This document shows, piece after piece, positions 26,309 to 33,896 of a stretch of 64,000 nt of DNA. The notes beneath the pieces are model-generated. The model was not told where the DNA came from, did no database searches, and saw nothing but the letters and a program-made list of their open reading frames with translations. The DNA comes from JANQMX01 sp965247175 (GTDB lineage Bacteria; Pseudomonadota; Alphaproteobacteria; Kiloniellales; DSM-21159): the NCBI GenBank assembly GCA_965247175.1, contig OZ252006.1:4340001-4404000 (forward strand), written 5' to 3'. The first letter of the stretch is position 1. Each line of letters starts with the position of its first letter. The position numbers were made by a program, and so were the translations under genes.

Positions 26309-26315
26309 CATGGGC

Positions 26316-26594
26316 TTAGGCGGTTCGGAGGTGTTCCGAGATGCTCCAAACGCCCACCAAAATGAAGCAGACGCCCGCGATCAGCTTCAGCGGGACGGCG
26401 CTCAAGTAGCGCTCGGCGCTTGCACCGAGTGCCACTGCAAGCGCCGTAGAGGCAACCAGCGCAGAGCTGGCGGCCAGAAAGACCACATAAGGCGATCGCT
26501 GGGCGTCTGCCGCGAAAAGTAGCGCGGCGATCTGCGTCTTGTCGCCGAGCTCGGCGAGAAAGACGATGGCGAAGACGGCGAAGAACGATTGCAT
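26316..26594 (-). CDS. UPF0016/Gdt1 (TMEM165)-family small manganese/cation transporter
   Basis: A 92-residue membrane protein with about three hydrophobic segments and one copy of the family signature ELGDKTQ (about residues 15-21), in a half-size form that would need to dimerise. The family (yeast Gdt1, TMEM165, bacterial MneA/MntX-like) moves Mn2+ or Ca2+ out of the cytosol. The start at 26594 gives MQSFFAVFAIVFLAELGDKT, with GGGAGG six bases upstream; a longer frame to 26624 is rejected. A yybP-ykoY manganese riboswitch lies just upstream on the same strand, which supports a role in manganese export. Confidence in family is high, in substrate moderate. Confidence 0.9.
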   Translation of the reverse strand: MQSFFAVFAIVFLAELGDKTQIAALLFAADAQRSPYVVFLAASSALVASTALAVALGASAERYLSAVPLKLIAGVCFILVGVWSISEHLRTA

Positions 26595-26600
26595 TGTTGG

Positions 26601-26768
26601 CCTCCCAGGGAACCAGCGAGACAACAGCGATCATCGACCAGCCGGTTCCCAGGTCCGGTCGATGTTCGCCATAGGTCTCGCCAAGCCTTGGTAGGCCGCC
26701 TGTGCCATGGCTGGCGCCAAGTCTGTTGACACAGGCCTTTCTCGCGGAAAGCGGCTACTCCCCCATGG
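26601..26768 (-). promoter_or_regulatory. yybP-ykoY manganese riboswitch controlling the UPF0016 gene
   Basis: Read on the minus strand, P1 is CCATGGG (26768-26762) pairing with CCTATGG (26675-26669). Just inside it lie the two conserved family motifs: GGGGAGTAGC at the 5' side and GCGAGACC at the 3' side. These are the loop segments that form the Mn2+ site. Downstream, GGGAACC (26650-26644) can pair with GGTTCCC (26614-26608), which abuts the Shine-Dalgarno GGGAGG (26606-26601). That suggests a switch that hides or frees the ribosome binding site. A competing hairpin CATCGACC/GGTCGATG also fits. The family is known to turn on Mn exporters; the exact mechanism here is inference. Confidence 0.88.
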
Positions 26769-26826
26769 GGCAGTGGCATGAAGCGCGGCTTGGTGCTGGA
26801 CGTCAAGCGCTTGACGCTTGAAGGCG

Positions 26827-27057
26827 TCAGTGCTCGTGCCGGTGCGGCGTGAAGCGACCGTTGGCAGTTTCCACGGCGAAGCGCTGCAGCATGCGGCCGG
26901 CGCGCTCTTCGCCGAAGAGCTCGATCAGCTTGCCGATCAGCAGGCTCTGGCAGGTCGCGACCATGACATCACCGGCAATACCGGCCTCCTCGCTTTCCTG
27001 CCAGGCGCGGGCGAAGATCGCCGAAGCCTGCGCCCGGGGATCCGGGGTGTCTTCCAT
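26827..27057 (-). CDS. small hypothetical protein downstream of hisI
   Basis: 76 residues, not recognised. Mostly helical in appearance, with a central ATCQSLLIGKLIELFGEER stretch and a histidine-rich end (FTPHRHEH) that could bind metal. It starts nine bases after the hisI stop on the same strand, so it is probably cotranscribed, but its own ribosome binding site is weak. Acidic, no signal peptide or membrane segment. The coding status rests on operon-like spacing; function unknown. Confidence 0.55.
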   Translation of the reverse strand: MEDTPDPRAQASAIFARAWQESEEAGIAGDVMVATCQSLLIGKLIELFGEERAGRMLQRFAVETANGRFTPHRHEH

Positions 27058-27066
27058 GACAATACG

Positions 27067-27570
27067 CTAGAGCTGGGTCGGATTCGGCGCGTCGCCGTAG
27101 ACCTCTTCGGGGTCGAAGGTCTTTTCCTGCTCTTCGAACGTCAGCTTGACCGGTGCTTCGCCAAGGCTCTCGCCGAGCGGCAAGGAGCGGTAGAAGCAGG
27201 AGCGGAAGCCGACATGACAACTCGCTTCCTCGCCCGGCATCTCGACGCGCAGCCAGACGGCGTCCTGGTCGTCGTCGATACGCATCTCGACCACCTTCTG
27301 GACGAAACCGCTGGCGGCGCCCTTGTGCCAGAGGCATTGGCGGCTGCGGCTCCAATAGTGGGCCTCGCCGGTCTCCACGGTGCGTTGCAGGGCCTCGGCA
27401 TTCATGTAGCCCAGCATCAGCACCTCGCCGGTCTTGGCCGAGGTGGTGACCACCGGCAAAAGGCCGTCGGTATCGAACTTGGGGGCAAGCTCGTCGCCCT
27501 CTTCCACCTGTTCGACGGTAAGGCGCGGCGCGAAGCCGCGCTCGGTCGCTGTATCCTTGGTGGCGCTCAT
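27067..27570 (-). CDS. hisI: phosphoribosyl-AMP cyclohydrolase
   Basis: Third step of histidine biosynthesis: opens the purine ring of phosphoribosyl-AMP. The start at 27570 gives MSATKDTATERGF. The substrate region YWSRSRQCLWHKGAASG, the Mg-binding DDDQD (about 99-103) and the zinc cysteines C118 and C125 (CHVGFRSCFYR) are present. 167 residues is longer than the typical ~130: an N-terminal lead of ~25 and an acidic C-terminal ~38 residues are extra. No HisE domain is fused. It is divergent from the Fe-S scaffold gene. Confidence 0.95.
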   Translation of the reverse strand: MSATKDTATERGFAPRLTVEQVEEGDELAPKFDTDGLLPVVTTSAKTGEVLMLGYMNAEALQRTVETGEAHYWSRSRQCLWHKGAASGFVQKVVEMRIDDDQDAVWLRVEMPGEEASCHVGFRSCFYRSLPLGESLGEAPVKLTFEEQEKTFDPEEVYGDAPNPTQL

Positions 27571-27706
27571 CAATCGCTCGCGTTCGTGAAATCTCCTATC
27601 TGAGTCGATAGTGGTCCCGACCCAAAGGGTCAAGTCAGGCCGCCGCAGCACTGGCCTTCGGAGCCGGGTCTGGACGACGGCCTGGCGAAGTGCCAAATCC
27701 ACTCCA

Positions 27707-28153
27707 ATGACTGATCTCAAGGACCTCTACAGCAAGCGGGTGATGGAGCTGGCCTCCGAGATTCCGCGCCAGGAGCGGCTTTCCGCACCCCAAGCGACGG
27801 TGTTTCACGACAGCCCGATCTGCGGCAGCCGCATCACGGTCGATCTGGTCGTCGAAGCGGGACGGATTGCCGACTATGGCCACACGGTGCGCGCCTGCAC
27901 CTTGGGACAGGCCTCTTCCTCGATCATGGCCCGCCATGTGGTCGGCCGCAGCACCGAAGAGCTGCGCAAGACCGCCAAGGCGCTTCGGGCCATGCTGAAG
28001 GAAGGCATGCCGCCACCCGCGGGCGAGTGGGATGACCTCAAGGTGCTGGAGCCGGCGCGGGACTACAAGGCGCGCCACGGCTCCATCCTGTTGCCCTTCG
28101 AGGCCGTTGTGATGGCGCTCGACGAGATCGAGACGGGCAAGGGCGCAGCCTAG
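27707..28153 (+). CDS. IscU/NifU-like iron-sulfur scaffold family protein
   Basis: 148 residues with the NifU-N fold pattern: SPICGSRITVDL (C39) and RACTLGQASSSIMA (C64). The third conserved cysteine of IscU/SufU is replaced by the RHGSILLP segment (around 123-130), and the Asp after the first CG is Ser. Only two cysteines remain in the protein. The start at 27707 is chosen because it lies after the non-homologous lead. Homologues beside hisI occur in alphaproteobacteria, from memory. Whether it assembles clusters or has a related carrier role is open. Confidence 0.85.
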   Translation: MTDLKDLYSKRVMELASEIPRQERLSAPQATVFHDSPICGSRITVDLVVEAGRIADYGHTVRACTLGQASSSIMARHVVGRSTEELRKTAKALRAMLKEGMPPPAGEWDDLKVLEPARDYKARHGSILLPFEAVVMALDEIETGKGAA

Positions 28154-28216
28154 GCTTCGCGTGGCGGTCCTGCTAAAACGCTCCCCGAGGAAACAATAGA
28201 AACGAGCAGGGCAGGC

Positions 28217-29371
28217 ATGACGTCGCTTAGCTTTCAAACCACAAAATCCGCCCTTTGCGAACCGGGTGCCTCGGGCAAGCTCGGCGAGTTGCTGCGCGAC
28301 ATGGGCGCCAGCAAGGTTCTGCTGGTCAGCGATCCTGGCGTCATCGGTGCCGGGCTGACGGACAGCGCCAGGGCCAGCCTGGACCAGGCCGGCCTGTGCT
28401 TCGAGCTCTTCGGCAATGTGGTGGCCGACCCGCCGGAGAGCCTGGTCCTCGATGCCGTGAGCATGGCACGGGCCCACGAGGTCGACGCCGTGGTCGGGCT
28501 CGGTGGCGGCAGCTCCATGGACACCGCGAAGCTGATCGCCTTTCTCGCCGTCAGCCAGCAGCGGCTTTCGGAGATATACGGCATCGGGCAGTGCCGGGGG
28601 CACCGCTTGCCGCTGGTGCTGCTGCCAACCACCGCCGGAACCGGCTCAGAGGTGACGCCGATCGCCATCGTCACCACGGGGGAAAGCGAGAAGAAGGGCG
28701 TGGTCTCGCCGCAACTCCTGCCCGACTTGGCCATCCTGGATGCCGAGCTGACCCTGGGCCTGCCGCGCCATGTGACGGCGGCGACCGGTGTGGATGCTAT
28801 GGTCCACGCCATCGAGGCCTATACCAGCAAAATCAAGAAGAACCCGATCTCCGATGCCTTGGCGCGGGAGGCACTGACCCTCTTGGCCGCGAACCTGCGC
28901 AGGGTCTGCGAAGAGCCGGGCGATACCGCGGCCCGTAGCGACATGCTGCTCGGTTCCATGCTCGCCGGCATGGCCTTCACCAATGCGCCGGTCGGCGCCG
29001 TTCACGCCCTCGCTTATCCGCTGGGCGGTCACTTCCACGTGCCGCACGGCCTCTCCAATTCCCTGGTCCTCACCGAGGTGATGCGCTTCAACGCGCCGGC
29101 GGCGGCCGAGCTCTACAGCGAGATCGCACCCCTGATCTTTCCGGAGCTGGCCGATGTGGAGGGCGAGGCGCGCAATGAGGGTCTGATTGCCGGCCTGGAA
29201 CGCCTGATTGCCGACGTCGGCCTGGAAACGCAGCTCCGGCAGGTCGGCGTCAGCCACAACAATCTGCCCATGCTGGCCGAAGACGCCATGAAGCAGACCC
29301 GCCTCTTGGTGAACAACCCGCGCGAGGTGACCTACGAGGACGCGCTGGCCATCTACGAGCGGGCGCTTTAG
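28217..29371 (+). CDS. iron-containing alcohol dehydrogenase
   Basis: Group III NAD(P)-dependent alcohol dehydrogenase, 384 residues. The nucleotide site is GLGGGSSMDTAK (about 94-105). Metal ligands are in TGVDAMVHAIEAY (Asp, His) and HALAYPLGGHFHVPHG (two His). The N-terminal domain is Rossmann-like, the C-terminal domain helical. The substrate cannot be named from sequence; members act on ethanol, propanediol, lactaldehyde or hydroxy acids. Agmatine deiminase starts ten bases later, so the two are probably one transcript. Confidence 0.93.
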   Translation: MTSLSFQTTKSALCEPGASGKLGELLRDMGASKVLLVSDPGVIGAGLTDSARASLDQAGLCFELFGNVVADPPESLVLDAVSMARAHEVDAVVGLGGGSSMDTAKLIAFLAVSQQRLSEIYGIGQCRGHRLPLVLLPTTAGTGSEVTPIAIVTTGESEKKGVVSPQLLPDLAILDAELTLGLPRHVTAATGVDAMVHAIEAYTSKIKKNPISDALAREALTLLAANLRRVCEEPGDTAARSDMLLGSMLAGMAFTNAPVGAVHALAYPLGGHFHVPHGLSNSLVLTEVMRFNAPAAAELYSEIAPLIFPELADVEGEARNEGLIAGLERLIADVGLETQLRQVGVSHNNLPMLAEDAMKQTRLLVNNPREVTYEDALAIYERAL

Positions 29372-29381
29372 GGCCTCCGAA

Positions 29382-30392
29382 ATGCAGAACCCGGCCGATG
29401 GCGGCTTCTTCATGCCGGCCGAATGGGAGCCCCATGCACGCTGCTGGATGATCTGGCCCAGCCGCCCCGAGGTTTGGGACGACATGGAAGCGACCAAGAG
29501 CAGCTATGCTGCCGTGGCCCGTGCCATTCGTCTCTTTGAGCCGGTTACCATGGTCGCCAATGCGGACGACGCCCGGGAGGCGCAGGACTTCCTGGGCCCG
29601 GCGATCGAGGTGATGGCGGCACCCGTCGACGACTCCTGGGCGCGCGATGTCGGTCCCTGTTTTCTGATCGACGGCAAGGGCGGGCTGGCCGGCGCTGACT
29701 TCCGCTTCAATGCCTGGGGCGGCAAGTACCAGGGCTACGACAACGATGACCGCTTAGGTGGCAGGCTGATCGAGGCCGCCGGCGCGCAACGTTTCGCCTC
29801 GCCGCTGATCGCAGAGGGCGGCGGCATCACGGTTGACGGCGAGGGGACGCTGATCACCACGGAGTCCTGCTTTCCCAACGCCAACCGCAATCCCGATTGG
29901 AGCCGCGATGAGATCGAGGCTGAGCTGAAGCGGGCGCTGGGCGTGGCGAAGGTGATCTGGATTCCCGGCGATCCCGACGAGAAAGAAACCGACGGCCATG
30001 TGGACGGCATCGCCGCCTTCGTGCGCCCTGGCGTCGTGCTGGTCGAGGTCGTCGAGGACCCGGACGCGCCGCACTACGCCATCATGCAGGAGAACCTGCA
30101 GGCCCTGCGCGGCCAGCGCGATGCCAAGGGGCGGGAGCTTGAGCTGATCGTGATCGCCGACGCCTCGGAAGCCGAGTCCGACTGCTGGCGTTTCTGCCGC
30201 TCCTACGTCAATTCCTACATCGCCAACGGTGGGGTGGTGATGCCCTGCTATGGCGTGGACGCCGACCGGGCGGCAATGGAAGCCTTCCGCCGCATCTATC
30301 CTGAGCGCCAGGTGGTGCCGGTCGCCATCGACGATGTCGCCATCGGCGGCGGCGGCATCCACTGCATCACCCAGCAACAGCCGCTTGTTTAA
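29382..30392 (+). CDS. aguA: agmatine deiminase
   Basis: Converts agmatine to N-carbamoylputrescine and ammonia. 336 residues of the PPAD-type guanidino-modifying fold: FFMPAEWEPHARCWMIWP at the N-terminus, the catalytic cysteine C328 in GGGGIHCITQQQP, and the Asp/His partners in DSWARDVGP and KETDGHVDGIA. The next enzyme, N-carbamoylputrescine amidase, is not adjacent, although a related nitrilase-fold carbamoylase occurs at 39.7 kb. Arginase and an acetylpolyamine-type deacetylase also lie in the window, giving a polyamine theme. Confidence 0.95.
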   Translation: MQNPADGGFFMPAEWEPHARCWMIWPSRPEVWDDMEATKSSYAAVARAIRLFEPVTMVANADDAREAQDFLGPAIEVMAAPVDDSWARDVGPCFLIDGKGGLAGADFRFNAWGGKYQGYDNDDRLGGRLIEAAGAQRFASPLIAEGGGITVDGEGTLITTESCFPNANRNPDWSRDEIEAELKRALGVAKVIWIPGDPDEKETDGHVDGIAAFVRPGVVLVEVVEDPDAPHYAIMQENLQALRGQRDAKGRELELIVIADASEAESDCWRFCRSYVNSYIANGGVVMPCYGVDADRAAMEAFRRIYPERQVVPVAIDDVAIGGGGIHCITQQQPLV

Positions 30393-30398
30393 TCGTCT

Positions 30399-30480
30399 CT
30401 GTTCCGTCCCACTCCCCCACCCGGCCGCCCCATTGTCCACAATTCCGCGGGTGGCCGGGTAGGGGAGTGGGACGGAACAG
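30399..30480. repeat. long perfect-type inverted repeat between convergent genes
   Basis: CTGTTCCGTCCCACTCCCCC (start of the 28-base left arm, 30399-30426) is repeated inverted at 30453-30480 with a single mismatch, around a 26-base spacer. The spacer itself contains ATTGT/ACAAT. The element starts seven bases after the agmatine deiminase stop and faces the convergent DUF2817 gene. It may be a bidirectional transcription terminator or a mobile palindromic repeat unit. Confidence 0.8.
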
Positions 30481-30517
30481 CCCGGCGCGCCGCCGTACGG
30501 AGAGGACAAGGCGAATA

Positions 30518-30586
30518 GGTGCCGGCGCGCCATCCAGAGTACGACGGAGGGGGTGCGGGCTGGCGCTGTACGGCGCCGCAGGCGCC
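30518..30586. repeat. palindromic intergenic repeat, copy 1
   Basis: Bounded by GGTGCCGGC (30518-30526) and the 15-mer GGGGGTGCGGGCTGG (30549-30563). Eight bases later comes the small hairpin GGCGCC-GCA-GGCGCC (30572-30586). The same three blocks in the same order, with the same eight-base gap, recur at 46859-46959. It lies between the 28-base inverted repeat and the convergent DUF2817 gene. Confidence 0.65.
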
Positions 30587-30604
30587 CAATACAACAGCGC
30601 AGCG

Positions 30605-31705
30605 TTAGCGCCCTAGGGCTTCAAGCCCGAGACGGATCATCTGACGGCAGCGGAAGATCACCATCTCCTGCCAGTCGGGATAGCGCGGCGCGAAGTGAGT
30701 GCGAATGTCTTCCTTGATGCGCTGGGTCTCCTCCGAGTCCCAGTCGACAGGTCCGATGTTGTGCAGGGCATGGTCCTGCCGCAGGACGCGCAGGCCGTTG
30801 CTCGGCGGATAGGTGCCGAACTCGAGGGCGACGCTGGAGACGATGTCTCCCAGCGCATTCATCCAGCCGTGTTCGGCCAAGCCCACCTTGGGCACGGAAG
30901 AAGAGGTGCCGAGGTCCGGCTGAGTCACCGACGGGCCGTACCACTCTTTGGCGCGTTCCACGTTGATGCTGCCCGGTGTGTGGCCGCAGATCGGCTCGCC
31001 GTAGCCGTAAGGGCCCAGTCCGGTGTGGTAGTCCAGCACCGCCACCAGCTTCCGCTCCGGCAGGTCGTAGTCGGCGATCAGCGCCTCCAGGGTGCGGCGT
31101 GACCAGGTCGGCTCCGTGCCGCCATAGAACATGCCGCCCTTGTGCTTGTACTGCCCGCCGGTACGCGCCTTCATGAGTTCTTTGCGTCCGTGCTTCGTCT
31201 CGTAGGCAAGGACGCGGGCATCGGCTTCCATCAAGGTCGCCTCGTCGAGTGCGGCCGGCACAAAGGCATCCGCCAACTCGTCGTAGCCTGGGTTCTCGGG
31301 CAGGGGCTGGGAGAAATCGACGAAGTTCCGGTTGAGATCGACGTTCTCTTCCGTCACGCGGCGCAGCCAGGCAAAGCCGTAAGGATTGATCGCATGGACG
31401 ATCAGCACCGCCACGTCATCGGGCAGGTCGCGGCCGCCGTTTTCCAGCAGCCAGTCGATCTCTGCCGCCGAGCCGGGGAAGCCCTCCACGCCGTGGGTGG
31501 CGCTGACCATGACCAGAACGTTGCGTGCGTCCTTGGGACCGAGCCAAAGCGTGTCGGTCGCGATCTCGCCGCCATCCGGTCCACGGTTGGGGTTGAGATA
31601 GGGCTTAATGCTCGCGCCGCGCAGTGCCGCCGCCGCGATCAGGCGCGTGCGGGCTTCAGCATAGGTTTCGGCAAAGGCTCGTCGCGCCGCCGCGTCCAAG
31701 TTCAT
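30605..31705 (-). CDS. DUF2817 / M14-type metallopeptidase-like protein
   Basis: 366 residues. The zinc-peptidase-like motif SATHGVEGFPGSA (about 68-80) and the INPYGFAWLRRVTEENVDLN segment with NRNF match the DUF2817 family, related to M14 carboxypeptidases; a later LDYHTGLGPYG holds another His. No signal peptide, so probably cytoplasmic. It is the last gene of a minus-strand run, 48 bases after the DapA-like gene. A role in releasing amino acids from a small peptide or amide is plausible, but no substrate is known. Confidence 0.88.
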   Translation of the reverse strand: MNLDAAARRAFAETYAEARTRLIAAAALRGASIKPYLNPNRGPDGGEIATDTLWLGPKDARNVLVMVSATHGVEGFPGSAAEIDWLLENGGRDLPDDVAVLIVHAINPYGFAWLRRVTEENVDLNRNFVDFSQPLPENPGYDELADAFVPAALDEATLMEADARVLAYETKHGRKELMKARTGGQYKHKGGMFYGGTEPTWSRRTLEALIADYDLPERKLVAVLDYHTGLGPYGYGEPICGHTPGSINVERAKEWYGPSVTQPDLGTSSSVPKVGLAEHGWMNALGDIVSSVALEFGTYPPSNGLRVLRQDHALHNIGPVDWDSEETQRIKEDIRTHFAPRYPDWQEMVIFRCRQMIRLGLEALGR

Positions 31706-31753
31706 TCTTGTCCGGTCCTTGTTGTTGTGGGGAGCGGTGCCGAGAGTCGGCCG

Positions 31754-32668
31754 TTACTGGGCGGCCGCTGGAATGTCGGAGGGCCGCTTGTCGATACCGG
31801 CCTGGATGATGGCCTGGATGCGGGCGCGCTCCTCGCCGACCAAGGGCAGGCGTGGCGGGCGAGTCCACTCGCTGCCTTCGCCGGTCATGGCGTTGGCCAG
31901 CTTGATGTACTGCACCAGCTTGGTATGGCAGTCGAGGTGCAGGAGCGGCATGAACCAGCGATAGAGCGCGCGCGCTTCGTCCATCCGGCCGGCGGCTGCC
32001 AGGCGGTAGAGCTGAACCGCTTCCTGCGGGAAGGCGTTGACCAGGCCGGCGACCCAGCCGTGCGCGCCCAGCATCACCGATTCCACGACGATATCGTCGA
32101 CGCCGCAGAACAGCGTGAAGCGGTCACCGACCTGGTTGATCAGGTCGGTGATGCGGCGCACGTCGTCGGAGGACTCTTTGATGGCGACGATGCTCTGGCA
32201 CTCGGCCAGTTCCTCGAACTGCTCGGGCTTGAGATCGACGCCGTAGGTCACCGGGTTGTTGTAGACCATGATCGGCAGGTCGGTGTTGGCGGCCACGGTC
32301 TTGAAGTGGGTCACGTTCTCCCGCGCATCGGCCTGGTAGACCATGCAGGGCAGCACCATCAGGCCGGCGCAGCCAGCCCGCTCGGCCCGCCTGGCGTGCT
32401 CGATGGCGAAGGCGCTGGTGTATTCTGCCGTACCGGACAGGACCGGCACCCGCCCGGCGGCGGTGTCGACCGCCGTCTTCAGCACGGCTTCCTTTTCCTC
32501 CGGCGCCAGCGACGCGTTCTCGCCCAAGGTGCCCAGCATGACGAAGCCGTCGACCCCGGCGTTCAGCATCGACTCCACGTGCCGTGCCGTGCCGTCCAGG
32601 TCGAGCTGACCGTCCTGCTTGAACTCAGTCATCAGGGCCGGAAAGACGCCTGTCCAATCGCTCGCCAT
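31754..32668 (-). CDS. DapA-family class I aldolase or deaminase
   Basis: 304 residues, TIM barrel of the dihydrodipicolinate synthase/N-acetylneuraminate lyase superfamily. The Schiff-base lysine is K164 (VAIKESSDD), the general tyrosine Y136 (YNNPV) and the substrate loop GTLGE at 46-50. It is not in a lysine-synthesis context. It follows the hydroxyproline-dehydratase-like enolase by 22 bases, so pyrroline-4-hydroxy-2-carboxylate deaminase or another keto-acid lyase is more likely than DapA. The exact reaction is undetermined. Confidence 0.88.
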   Translation of the reverse strand: MASDWTGVFPALMTEFKQDGQLDLDGTARHVESMLNAGVDGFVMLGTLGENASLAPEEKEAVLKTAVDTAAGRVPVLSGTAEYTSAFAIEHARRAERAGCAGLMVLPCMVYQADARENVTHFKTVAANTDLPIMVYNNPVTYGVDLKPEQFEELAECQSIVAIKESSDDVRRITDLINQVGDRFTLFCGVDDIVVESVMLGAHGWVAGLVNAFPQEAVQLYRLAAAGRMDEARALYRWFMPLLHLDCHTKLVQYIKLANAMTGEGSEWTRPPRLPLVGEERARIQAIIQAGIDKRPSDIPAAAQ

Positions 32669-32690
32669 CTGGTTTTCTCCCTCGGTTCTC

Positions 32691-33797
32691 TCAGTTCTTT
32701 ACGGTCAGCACCGGCGTGCCGAGCGCATCCAGATCCGGCGTGATGCCGAGACCCGGTGCGCTCGAGGCCTGCATGGTACCATCTTTGCGCTGCGGTGCGC
32801 CCTCGGCGATGCGCTGCGTGACATAGCTGTTGAAGTCGGTCGCCGAGAGGCGCAGGGCCTCGGGCGTCGAGTGCGCCAACTGGGCAATCGCTGCGGTGAC
32901 GATATCGCCGCCCCAGGTGTCCTCGATGGTCATAGCGATGCCCAGCGAGACGCAGAGATCGCGCAACAGGCGCGCCTTGGTCAGGCCGCCGACCTTGGAA
33001 ATCTTGAGATTGATGGCGTCCATGGCGCCGTCCGACCAGGCCCGCAGCAGCATCTCGAGGCCATCGATGTTCTCGTCCAGCACGAAGGGGTGGCTGGTGC
33101 GGCGACGGATGGAGAGGCACTCCTGATACCCGGCGCAGGGCTGCTCGATAAAGACGTCCAGGTCGGTGACGGCGCGCACCACGCGGGCAGCGTCCTGCAT
33201 CAGCCAGCCGGTGTTCGCATCAGCCACCAGCAGCTCGCCGGGCTTCATGGTAGCGGCCACAGCACGAATGCGGGCGATGTCGACGTCGGCTTCGCCGCCG
33301 ACCTTGAGCTGGAACTTGGTATAGCCTTCGGCGCGGTAGTGATCGACGCGCTCGGCCATGCGCTCCGGGCTTTCCTGACTGATGGCCCGGTAGAGCGCGA
33401 CCGACTCGCCGAAGCGGCCGCCAAGCAAGGTCGTAAGCGGCAGTCCGGCAGCTTTGCCCAGGATGTCCCAGCAGGCCACGTCGAGGGGCGACTTGGCGTA
33501 GGGATGTCCTTTCAGGGCCGCGTCCATGGCCAGGTAGATCTTGTCGGTCTCTCGCGGGTCCAAGCCGATCAGATGCGGGGCGATCTCGGCGATGGCGGTT
33601 CGTGCCCCGGCCGCGAAGGAGGGCAGGTAGACTGGGCCGAGCGGACAGACCTCGCCGTAGCCCGTCAGGCCCGCGTCGGTCTCGACGGCGACCACAGTGC
33701 TGTCGAAAACCTCCACCGACTTGCCTTGCGCCCAGCTATAGCGGCCCTCTCGCAGGGGCAGGTCGACTTGGTAAACGCGAATCTCGCGAATCTGCAT
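32691..33797 (-). CDS. enolase-superfamily enzyme, cis-3-hydroxy-L-proline dehydratase-like
   Basis: 368 residues, muconate-lactonising subgroup of the enolase superfamily. Catalytic lysines K161/K165 (KFQLKVGG) and K268 (LKISKVGG) and metal ligands D193, E219 and D241 are in place. The N-terminus VYQVDLPLREGRYSW and the block GKSVEVFDSTVV strongly resemble characterised cis-3-hydroxyproline dehydratases and the related hydroxyproline-betaine epimerases, as I remember them. The start at 33797 has GGAAG six bases upstream; a longer frame is rejected. It may be coupled to the DapA-like gene in imino-acid breakdown. Confidence 0.85.
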   Translation of the reverse strand: MQIREIRVYQVDLPLREGRYSWAQGKSVEVFDSTVVAVETDAGLTGYGEVCPLGPVYLPSFAAGARTAIAEIAPHLIGLDPRETDKIYLAMDAALKGHPYAKSPLDVACWDILGKAAGLPLTTLLGGRFGESVALYRAISQESPERMAERVDHYRAEGYTKFQLKVGGEADVDIARIRAVAATMKPGELLVADANTGWLMQDAARVVRAVTDLDVFIEQPCAGYQECLSIRRRTSHPFVLDENIDGLEMLLRAWSDGAMDAINLKISKVGGLTKARLLRDLCVSLGIAMTIEDTWGGDIVTAAIAQLAHSTPEALRLSATDFNSYVTQRIAEGAPQRKDGTMQASSAPGLGITPDLDALGTPVLTVKN

Positions 33798-33896
33798 AGG
33801 CGCTTCCGAATGTGGCTTTGCGCGGAGGAATAACCGCTTGCTGCGGTGCGCAGTGTCCATCGCTGAAGACAGCGAATCAACTCTCCAAGACGCAGC

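Noticed and set aside
30392..30604. Small minus-strand frames of 66-75 codons in the agmatine deiminase / DUF2817 gap
   Set aside because: They lie entirely in palindromic repeats and have repeat-like Pro/Arg-rich composition.
31754..32668. Assignment as biosynthetic dihydrodipicolinate synthase (dapA)
   Set aside because: The Schiff-base lysine is right, but the context is catabolic (enolase-superfamily partner) and no lysine-pathway gene is nearby.
31142..32743. 533-codon plus-strand open frame over the DUF2817 and DapA-like genes
   Set aside because: Antisense to genes with complete active sites; no motif.
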